Shown here: one piece after another, positions 1 through 5,262 of the stretch
How the letters are laid out: the number at the start of each line of letters is the position of its first letter
Numbering within the stretch: the first letter of the stretch is position 1
Source of the DNA: Planctomycetota bacterium
GTDB lineage: Bacteria > Planctomycetota > Phycisphaerae > UBA1845
Reading direction: 5' to 3'
Assembly: GCA_022563615.1 (NCBI GenBank)
Contig: JADFMZ010000099.1
Location: 3,958 to 9,219 of the forward strand
DNA: 5,262 nt
Translations under genes and position numbers: made by a program
The notes under the pieces: generated by a model
Seen by the model: the letters and a program-made list of their open reading frames with translations, nothing else
Databases searched by the model: none
What the model was told of the DNA's origin: nothing

Positions 1-1941
1 TACAGCGTGATTTACCGGGTGGTAGACGACCTGAAGATGGCCCTGGAAGGCATGTACGTCAAGCCGGGGATGAGACTGTACACCATCGCGGACCTGTCGC
101 ACGTTTGGGTCTATGTCGATGTCTACGAATATCAGCTTCCCTGGGTCCACGTCGGCCAGACCGCAACCATGACCCTGCCCTACGTTCCAGGCCGCAGCTT
201 CGTGGGCAAGGTCGTTTACATCTACCCTTACCTGGAGGAGCGCACGCGCGTCATCCAGGTGCGGCTGGAGTTTGAGAATCCCAACCTTCAGCTCAAGCCC
301 GGCATGTACGCCAACATCAGGCTGGAGTCCGAGCTGCAACGCGACGCAATTCTCATTCCACGCGAGGCCTACATCGACTCAGGTACGCGCCAAGTGGTCT
401 TCGTGAACCGAGGGGGCGGAAAGTTCATCCCACGCGACATTCAAGTCGGCGTCGAGGCGGAGAACGGAATGGTGGAGGTGTTGTTCGGCCTCGACGCGGG
501 CGAAGTCGTCGTCACCAGCGGGCAGTTCATGCTTGACTCGGAAAGCAAGCTGAAAGAGGCCGTCGCCAAGATGATGGAAGCGGAGCGAGCCAAGACAACC
601 AAGCGCTTACGATCACCCGATTCGGAAACGGCGCACGATCAAGATGGGACCGGTGAACAGGGCGCCTTGTCGATGCCGCCGGGAACGGCTTATTCCTGCC
701 CGATGGAAAAACATCCTGACGAGGATAACCCAGCCGATCGTGGGTCTTACTTCTCCGCCGAACCGGGCAAGTGTCCACGTTGCGGCATGAAACTTAAGTC
801 GCTCGACGATCTCGAATGGGTGCGGGTGCGGCGCGCCGCCGGGGGCGGTGACGTGGCCTATACCTGTCGAGACCACCAGCATGTTTTTTCCGACGAGAGT
901 GGCGAGTGCCCACGTTGCGGAAGAGCGCTCACGCCGTTCAAGGTGATGTACACCTGTCCCGACCCGGAGCACTCCGGGGTCATCCGCACAATGAGCGGAA
1001 ACTGCCCGCATTGCGGTCGGGGCATGGCGGCGTTCCGAAGCGTGTGGTTGGCTGAGGAGATGGCGGAAGCAAACGTGCCCGATTCACCGGGCCTTGCCGA
1101 GGTTGCGCCCTACCGCTGCTCCACGCATCCACTGGTGCATAGCGACCAGCCAGGGCGCTGCACGATTTGTGGGGCTGAGCTTGAATCCTCTGCTGGGCCA
1201 ACGGCGGCGAAAACGACTCATCAAGCCATCCCGGCTGATGCAAAGTACACCTGCCCGATGAAGGAATGTTGGCATTTTTCCACGGAACCAAGCGAGTGCC
1301 CGGAGTGCGGCATGAAACTCAAACCGATCGACCAGGTCGGGTGGGTGAAGGATCTCGCGGCTGAACCGTCGCGCGAGGTCGATGAAGGTTACGTCTGCCC
1401 GATGCACGCGGATAAAGAGCATTCCTCGAATCCAGGCACGTGTTCCCTCTGCGGCATGCGACTCGTCAATGAATCGGCGATGAAAAGGCCAAAGGACGCA
1501 TTGGAACACATCACCACCCAGATGAGCTATGTCATGGAGCATTACCTGGAAGTGCAGCGTCTGCTGGCTTCGGATCGCACGAGCGGCCTGACGCTGCACG
1601 CGCTCGGACTCGCGGCCGCCTCGGCGGATTTGTCGAAGCATATCGATGATCCAGGCATGGATCTTCCACCGGTAGCGGCTGAGGCTGCAACGAATCTTCA
1701 CGCCGCGGCGCTGAAGATGACCGGCAGGCTCGAAGCGGATCGGGTCACCTTCGTCGAGATGAGCGCGGCTGTTCGCACACTCGTCGAGCATGCCCGCCCC
1801 GATCGAACGCGCTGGCCCAAGCTCTACCTGTACCACTGCCCGATGAGCAAGGGTGATTGGCTTCAAACCGCTCAAGAGAAGGCCAACCCCTACTACGGAT
1901 TCAAGATGCTCAAGTGCGGGGAGTTGAGGGGGATTAAGTAG
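1..1941 (+). CDS. cusB: CusB-like RND efflux periplasmic adaptor with six heavy-metal-binding modules and a DUF3347-like tail (5' truncated)
   Basis: Membrane-fusion adaptor that would link a CusA-type pump to an outer-membrane channel and hand over Cu(I)/Ag(I). The frame is open from base 1, so the true start, signal peptide and most of the hairpin and lipoyl part lie upstream; the GTG at 7 is internal. Counting the codon at base 1 as residue 1 (646 codons visible), residues 26-110 are the adaptor beta-barrel (LYTIADLSHVWVYVDVYEY, then LKPGMYANI). Residues 116-183 resemble the membrane-proximal domain (ILIPREAYIDSG, then GLDAGEVVVTSGQFMLDSES). Residues 231-488 hold six YxC...CxxCG modules. 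Residues about 500-646 resemble DUF3347, ending in YHCPM (611-615) and MLKCGE. It stops with TAG at 1939-1941. cusA follows after an inserted unit, so the operon order cusB-cusA is kept. Family assignment is firm; the Cu/Ag specificity is inferred from the Met/Cys motifs and from the neighbouring pump. Confidence 0.9.
   Translation, partial: YSVIYRVVDDLKMALEGMYVKPGMRLYTIADLSHVWVYVDVYEYQLPWVHVGQTATMTLPYVPGRSFVGKVVYIYPYLEERTRVIQVRLEFENPNLQLKPGMYANIRLESELQRDAILIPREAYIDSGTRQVVFVNRGGGKFIPRDIQVGVEAENGMVEVLFGLDAGEVVVTSGQFMLDSESKLKEAVAKMMEAERAKTTKRLRSPDSETAHDQDGTGEQGALSMPPGTAYSCPMEKHPDEDNPADRGSYFSAEPGKCPRCGMKLKSLDDLEWVRVRRAAGGGDVAYTCRDHQHVFSDESGECPRCGRALTPFKVMYTCPDPEHSGVIRTMSGNCPHCGRGMAAFRSVWLAEEMAEANVPDSPGLAEVAPYRCSTHPLVHSDQPGRCTICGAELESSAGPTAAKTTHQAIPADAKYTCPMKECWHFSTEPSECPECGMKLKPIDQVGWVKDLAAEPSREVDEGYVCPMHADKEHSSNPGTCSLCGMRLVNESAMKRPKDALEHITTQMSYVMEHYLEVQRLLASDRTSGLTLHALGLAAASADLSKHIDDPGMDLPPVAAEAATNLHAAALKMTGRLEADRVTFVEMSAAVRTLVEHARPDRTRWPKLYLYHCPMSKGDWLQTAQEKANPYYGFKMLKCGELRGIK
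691..1464 (+). repeat. Six heavy-metal-binding (YxC...CxxCG) modules within CusB, arranged as three pairs
   Basis: Protein-level repeat inside the adaptor gene. Modules lie at 691-795, 859-930, 949-1026, 1111-1182, 1246-1320 and 1390-1464. Each has Tyr-x-Cys and, 14-27 residues after that Cys, Cys-x-x-Cys-Gly, like the short heavy-metal-binding domain found in CusB and copper P-type ATPases (classical form YTCPMHP...CPxCGM). Modules 1, 5 and 6 keep both CPM and CGM. Modules 2, 3 and 4 keep the cysteines but lack one or both methionines (CGR, CGR, CGA). The odd modules are each followed by a Trp 11-12 residues after the last Cys (W273, W349, W448 counting from base 1), whereas the even ones are not, which suggests duplication of a two-module unit. 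The metal-binding role is known for the family; the pairing is my reading of the spacing. Confidence 0.85.
1498..1938 (+). other. DUF3347-like C-terminal domain of the CusB protein
   Basis: The last ~147 residues of the adaptor are predicted helical (MEHYLEVQRLLASD, then a run of Ala/Leu-rich helices with LEADRVTFVEMSAAVRTL) and close with LYLYHCPMSKGDWLQ and NPYYGFKMLKCGE. This order, an amphipathic helical body followed by Y-H-C-P-M, W-L-Q, N-P-Y-x-G and M-L-K-C-G, is the pattern I recall for DUF3347, a periplasmic domain often attached to Cus-type adaptors or found alone near copper genes. The Cys-Pro-Met and the final Cys could provide a further metal site. The function of DUF3347 is not established to my knowledge. 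Confidence 0.75.
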
Positions 1942-1984
1942 GTTGAAGATTAGAAGATTGAAGGTTGAAAATTAGAGATTGAAG
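1941..1984 (+). repeat. Upstream heptamer arm (GAAGATT-type, purine-rich)
   Basis: Degenerate tandem repeat of about 7 bases: GAAGATT, GAAGGTT, GAAAATT, with single-base slips and shortened copies such as GAGATT. It starts on the last base of the cusB stop codon and runs up to the ATG of the four-helix-bundle gene. Variation among units is mainly A/G at fixed positions. It is complementary to the downstream array at 2411-2524, so the mRNA could fold back around the small gene. Confidence 0.8.
1974..1978 (+). promoter_or_regulatory. Ribosome binding site provided by the repeat arm
   Basis: AGAGA at 1974-1978 lies 6 bases before the ATG at 1985 and is a fair Shine-Dalgarno match. It is part of the heptamer array, so folding of the two arms onto each other could hide it. 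It favours ATG 1985 over the in-frame TTG at 1979, which would have almost no spacing to it. Confidence 0.5.
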
Positions 1985-2356
1985 ATGGCGAGGATCGAGC
2001 GATTTGAAGATATCGAGGCATGGCGAGATGCGAGACACCTTGTCAAACAAATTTATGAGATTACGAATGACGGACCGTTTGCACGGGACTTCGGCCTCCG
2101 CGACCAGATTCGACGAGCAGCAGTTTCGACGATGTCCAATATCGCCGAAGGCTTTGAGAGGGGAAGCAATAAGGATTTCGTCCGGTTTCTATTTATGGCA
2201 AAGGCCTCAGTCGGCGAGGTCCGTTCTCAACTATACACAGCAGTCGATCTCGGCTACTTGGAGCAGGGGAGTGCCGATGAGATCATGGGCGCGACGCAAT
2301 CGGTCTCTCGGCAGATTGCCGGTTTCATCAAGTACCTCAAATCCAGGACGGCCTGA
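1985..2356 (+). CDS. Four-helix-bundle protein, 23S rRNA intervening-sequence (S23/IVP) family
   Basis: 123-residue cytosolic protein without signal or membrane segment. The family hallmarks are all present: an N-terminal FEDIEAW (7-13) with a helix to Y24, LRDQIRRAAVSTMSNIAEGF (38-57), RGSNKDFVRFL (59-69), a helix with SVGEVRSQL (75-83), DLGYL (88-92), and a last helix ending in GFIKYL (113-118). The length is usual for the family, whose members form homo-oligomeric four-helix bundles and occur in 23S rRNA intervening sequences; the related Avd protein assists diversity-generating retroelements. Its molecular role outside those settings is unknown. The start ATG 1985 is chosen because the family usually begins a few residues before the F-E-D-x-x-x-W motif. 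The gene sits alone between inverted heptamer arms and separates cusB from cusA, so it looks like a passenger rather than a pump component. It appears intact. Confidence 0.88.
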   Translation: MARIERFEDIEAWRDARHLVKQIYEITNDGPFARDFGLRDQIRRAAVSTMSNIAEGFERGSNKDFVRFLFMAKASVGEVRSQLYTAVDLGYLEQGSADEIMGATQSVSRQIAGFIKYLKSRTA

Positions 2357-2410
2357 GGAGAGCAAGTTGCAAATCATCAGCCAGTATAACGTTTGGGTAA
2401 CCAACCAAGA

Positions 2411-2524
2411 AATCTTCAATCTTCAGTCTTGCAATCTTCGATCTTCAACCTTTAATCTTCCAATTTTCAATCTTCAGTTTTGCAATCTTCAACCTTTCAA
2501 CCTTCCAATCTTCAATCTTCAACC
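2411..2524 (+). repeat. Downstream heptamer array (AATCTTC-type, pyrimidine-rich)
   Basis: 114 bases built almost wholly of 7-base units AATCTTC, AACCTTT, AATTTTC, GATCTTC and AGTCTTG, sometimes with one extra C. A higher-order direct repeat is visible: copy A at 2411-2461 and copy B at 2462-2506 align throughout, B lacking one heptamer and carrying one extra C, with all but one of the other differences being C/T. Two further AATCTTC units and AACC close the array at 2524. It is the reverse-complement type of the upstream arm at 1941-1984, but more than twice as long. The 54 bases between the small gene and this array (2357-2410) show nothing I can name. Confidence 0.88.
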
Positions 2525-2542
2525 CTTGTCCCGAGCCATTCC

Positions 2543-5262
2543 ATGATCGCCAAAGTGATCGAATACTGCTGCCGAAACCGAATGCTGGTGGTGCTGCTGA
2601 CCGGTTTCATCGTGCTGGGCGGCATCTGGACGATCTTCAACATCCGCCTCGACGCCATCCCCGACCTCTCGGACGTCCAGGTCATCGTCTTCACGGAGTA
2701 TCCGGGCCAGGCGCCGCAGGTCGTAGAGGATCAAGTCACCTATCCGCTCACGACCTCCATGCTGGCTGTTCCCCATGCGAAGGTTGTGCGCGGGTATTCG
2801 TTCTTCGGTTTTTCCTTTGTCTACATCATTTTCGAGGACGGAACGGACATCTATTGGGCGCGTTCGCGCGTCCTGGAATACCTCAACTACGTGGCGGGGC
2901 GTTTACCCAAAGGAATCACGCCGCAGATCGGCCCCGACGCGACCGGCGTCGGATGGGTCTACCAATACTCACTCCGCAACGGCTATTACTGCCCGGACCA
3001 TCCCAACGGAATGTTCCGCCATCCGGACCAACCGGATCAGTGGTACGCCACGATTCAGGAGGCGCCCAAGGAGCTCCGCGACAAGATCGAGCGCGTGCGC
3101 ATCTTCGAGCACGGCGGCCTCTGCCCGTGGGACGGCAAGACCGAGCTGGTGCTCGGAGAGTATGACCTTTCCGAACTGCGAAGCATTCAGGATTGGTACT
3201 TGCGATATGAATTGACGACCGTCAAGGGAGTGTCGGAAGTCGCCGCCATCGGGGGGTTCGTGCGACAGTACCAGGTGGAGATCGACCCCGACCGGCTCCT
3301 CGCCTACGACATTCCCCTCGGCATGGTCAAGATGGCCATCAAGATGTCCAACAACGATGTGGGCGGTCGCGTGCTCGAAATGGCCGAGACGGAATACATG
3401 GTCCGCGGTCGCGGCTACCTGGCCGCCCTGACGCCGGAGCAGGTGGCTAAGGCGAAACGCGACGGCATTCTGTTGAGTCGCGTGCGCGCGGCGCAGGGCA
3501 TCGAAGATCTCAAGAAGGTCGTGATTCGCGCCACGTCGACCGGAACCCCGGTATACCTGAGAGATATCGCCGACATCCACCTCGGCCCCGAACTGCGCCG
3601 CGGGATCGCCGAATCCGAGGGCGAGGGCGAGGTGGTCGGCGGCATTGTCATCATGCGTTTCGGGGAAAACGCGCTAAGAGTCATTCGCGACATCAAAGAC
3701 AAGCTCAACGAACTGAAACAAGGACTCCCGGTGGGCGTGGACATCGTGACCGAATACGACCGGTCGGCGCTGATCGAACGAGCCGTTGAAAACCTCACGG
3801 AAAAACTGATCGAAGAGCTGATCGTCGTCGCCCTCGTCTGCGTCGTGTTTCTGCTCCACCTGCGCAGCAGTCTGGTGGCGATCTTCGTCATCCCGATGTC
3901 TGTCCTTACCAGCCTGCTCATCATGCAGATGATGGGGCTCAACGCCAACATCATGAGTCTCGGCGGCATCGCCATCGCCATCGGCGCTATGGTCGACAGC
4001 TCCATCGTCATGGTCGAGAACGCGCATAAGCACTACGAGCGCGACCGGGGAAAGAAACCCCACGTTGAGATCATCATATCTGCGGCCAAGGAGGTCGGCC
4101 CGACCCTGTTCTTTTCCATCCTGATTATCACCGTCAGCTTCATTCCCATTTTCGTGCTCGGCGAGCAGAGCGGGCGATTGTTCAAGCCGCTGGCGTTCAC
4201 CAAGACGTTCGCCATGGCGTCGGCGGCGTTGCTGGCGATAACGGTGGTGCCCATCTTGATGATCTATTTCGTTCGCGGCCGAATCCCGAACGAGCAGCGC
4301 AACCCCATCAGCCGCCTGTTGCAACGCGTCTACGAGCCCCTCTTCTGGGCGGCTATGAAGGGCAAGTATTGGACGCTGCTGGTGGCGGCGGTGCTGGTGG
4401 CCAGCGCCCTGCTACCCTTGCAGAAATACATTTTCGGGCGGCAGATCGTGCCGGAGATACTGGCCCTAAATCATCAGATCGGCAGCGAGTTCATGCCGCC
4501 GTTGAACGAGGGCGATTTGCTCTACATGCCCACCACCGATCCGGGCATCAGCATCACCAAGGCCCGCGAGCTCCTGCAACAGACCGACGCCTTGATCGCC
4601 AGCTTTCCCGAAGTGCATCACGTATTCGGCAAGATCGGCCGGGCCGAGACCGCTACCGACCCGGCACCGCTAAGCATGATCGAGACGACCATCATGCTCG
4701 AGCCGGACAAGAGCAAATGGCGCAAACGACGCCTCGACCGCTGGTTCTCCAATTGGCCTGACTGGGTCAAACGCTACTCGGGTCTGCTCTACTTCTGGCC
4801 CGAAGAACGCCCCATCACCATCGACGAGCTGTCCGTGCCGGAATTCGACGAGCAGGGGAACATCGTCGAGCGCTACACCCCCGGCGGGGCTCGGATCTAC
4901 TCGCTCGATGAAGTGGTGAGCTTCCCCGGCCTGACCAACTCATGGACCATGCCCATTCGCACGCGGATCGACATGCTCTCCACCGGCATCAAGACGCCGG
5001 TTGGAATCAAGATCATGGGCGATGATCTGACCGTACTCGGCGACCTGGCCCAGCGCATCGCAGCCGAGGTGCGCGTGCTGCCCAACACGCTCAGCGCCTA
5101 CCCGGAAAAGACCATGGGCGGAAACTATCTGGACTTCGACATCGATCGTGATGCGATCGCCCGCTACGGCCTGCGAATCGCCGACGTGCAGGATGTGATA
5201 CTCTCAGCCATGGGCGGCATGAACATCACCTACACGGTCGAGGGCTTGGAGCGCTATCCGGT
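2543..5262 (+). CDS. cusA: CusA-like heavy-metal efflux RND pump, inner-membrane subunit (3' truncated)
   Basis: Proton-driven inner-membrane pump that takes Cu(I)/Ag(I) from periplasm or cytosol to the outer channel. 906 codons are open to the window edge. The N-terminal helix (14-31) is followed by NIRLDAIPDLSDVQV, a heavy-metal RND signature. The central membrane block includes NIMSLGGIAIAIGAMVDSS with D485 (E. coli D405). The periplasmic three-Met site of E. coli (M573, M623, M672) matches M662 (LLYMP), M712 (PLSMIETT) and M811 (RIDMLSTGIK). The transmembrane Met pairs 403/486 and 410/501 match M483/M558 and M490/M573. These residues support the Cu/Ag class over the Zn/Co class. Compared with E. 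coli CusA there are insertions near 146-203, 297-320, just before M662, and about 50 residues between M712 and M811. The ATG at 2543 has only a weak GAG (2533-2535) upstream. The last membrane helices lie outside the window. Confidence 0.93.
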   Translation, partial: MIAKVIEYCCRNRMLVVLLTGFIVLGGIWTIFNIRLDAIPDLSDVQVIVFTEYPGQAPQVVEDQVTYPLTTSMLAVPHAKVVRGYSFFGFSFVYIIFEDGTDIYWARSRVLEYLNYVAGRLPKGITPQIGPDATGVGWVYQYSLRNGYYCPDHPNGMFRHPDQPDQWYATIQEAPKELRDKIERVRIFEHGGLCPWDGKTELVLGEYDLSELRSIQDWYLRYELTTVKGVSEVAAIGGFVRQYQVEIDPDRLLAYDIPLGMVKMAIKMSNNDVGGRVLEMAETEYMVRGRGYLAALTPEQVAKAKRDGILLSRVRAAQGIEDLKKVVIRATSTGTPVYLRDIADIHLGPELRRGIAESEGEGEVVGGIVIMRFGENALRVIRDIKDKLNELKQGLPVGVDIVTEYDRSALIERAVENLTEKLIEELIVVALVCVVFLLHLRSSLVAIFVIPMSVLTSLLIMQMMGLNANIMSLGGIAIAIGAMVDSSIVMVENAHKHYERDRGKKPHVEIIISAAKEVGPTLFFSILIITVSFIPIFVLGEQSGRLFKPLAFTKTFAMASAALLAITVVPILMIYFVRGRIPNEQRNPISRLLQRVYEPLFWAAMKGKYWTLLVAAVLVASALLPLQKYIFGRQIVPEILALNHQIGSEFMPPLNEGDLLYMPTTDPGISITKARELLQQTDALIASFPEVHHVFGKIGRAETATDPAPLSMIETTIMLEPDKSKWRKRRLDRWFSNWPDWVKRYSGLLYFWPEERPITIDELSVPEFDEQGNIVERYTPGGARIYSLDEVVSFPGLTNSWTMPIRTRIDMLSTGIKTPVGIKIMGDDLTVLGDLAQRIAAEVRVLPNTLSAYPEKTMGGNYLDFDIDRDAIARYGLRIADVQDVILSAMGGMNITYTVEGLERYP

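Larger units (their letters stand above)
1941..2524 (+). mobile_element. Putative small mobile unit: four-helix-bundle (S23/IVS) gene between inverted heptamer arrays
   Basis: A 584-base unit lies between two genes that normally adjoin. Its ends are inverted: GGTTGAAGATT at 1941-1951 is the exact reverse complement of 2514-2524. With a one-base shift, the similarity runs through 1941-1967 against 2498-2524. Between the arms is one small gene and nothing else. The arms are AT-rich and low in complexity, in sharp contrast to the GC-rich cus genes. No transposase, reverse transcriptase or obvious target-site duplication is visible. The family of the encoded protein is known from intervening sequences in 23S rRNA, where the ORF is flanked by complementary arms forming a stem that RNase III removes. 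That this unit is mobile is inferred from position and architecture, not shown. Confidence 0.55.

Noticed and set aside
1941..2524. Diversity-generating retroelement
   Set aside because: The Avd accessory protein shares the four-helix-bundle fold, but there is no reverse transcriptase and no template/variable repeat pair here.
2411..2524. CRISPR array
   Set aside because: Units are 7 bases and directly abutting, with no unique spacers and no cas genes.
1941..2524. Insertion sequence with transposase
   Set aside because: The only gene inside is the 123-residue four-helix-bundle protein, which has no nuclease or DDE-type motif, and no target-site duplication is apparent.
2411..2542. Rho-independent terminator between the small gene and cusA
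   Set aside because: No compact GC-rich hairpin followed by a T-run is present; the array pairs only with the distant upstream arm.
2004..2546. 180-codon + strand frame across the four-helix gene and the heptamer array, ending in the ATGA at cusA
   Set aside because: Its first part is the shadow of the well-supported four-helix-bundle gene in another frame. Its end is a 7-residue periodic translation of the heptamers (FNLQ-type), an expected result of a 7-base repeat lacking stops. There is no ribosome site or known domain.
2969..4324. Long antisense open frames opposite cusA
   Set aside because: They mirror the codon bias of the GC-rich cusA frame, contain low-complexity His/Asp-rich or Ser/Arg-rich stretches, and match no family I recognise.

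Overview
The window is part of a heavy-metal efflux operon of the Cus (copper/silver) RND type. It runs on the + strand from the 3' part of a cusB-like adaptor gene (1-1941) into the 5' part of a cusA-like inner-membrane pump gene (2543-5262). Both genes are cut by the window edges. The flanking DNA is GC-rich. The proteins carry CPRCGM-type metal-binding modules, a DUF3347-like tail and a pump with several insertions, which resembles environmental bacteria such as Planctomycetota or relatives more than Enterobacteria. No rRNA or other marker gene is present, so the taxonomic guess is weak.

Region 1-1941 encodes the adaptor's beta-barrel and membrane-proximal domains. These are followed by six heavy-metal-binding modules (YxC...CxxCG) that look like three tandem pairs, and by a DUF3347-like C-terminal domain ending in YHCPM...MLKCGE. 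This is an unusually long metal-binding tail for a CusB-family protein.

Region 1941-2524 is foreign in character. It holds a 123-residue four-helix-bundle protein of the 23S rRNA intervening-sequence (S23/IVS) family, flanked by arrays of a roughly 7-base repeat. The arrays are purine-rich (GAAGATT type) upstream and the complementary AATCTTC type downstream, so they form inverted arms. The unit begins on the last base of the cusB stop codon and ends 18 bases before the cusA start, and has the look of a small mobile or selfish element inserted between the two genes. This is the most interesting part of the window.

Region 2543-5262 encodes CusA without a frameshift through the window end. It keeps the three-methionine periplasmic metal site, the GAMVD aspartate and the transmembrane methionine pairs known from E. 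coli CusA. Compared with that protein it has several insertions, one of which (about residues 146-203) carries a CPDHP motif reminiscent of the metal-binding modules in the neighbouring adaptor.

Together CusB and CusA would form, with an outer-membrane channel encoded elsewhere (typically upstream), a tripartite pump exporting Cu(I)/Ag(I) from the periplasm. The four-helix-bundle gene has no evident part in this and is probably a passenger. I see no promoter, terminator, tRNA, CRISPR array or transposase.
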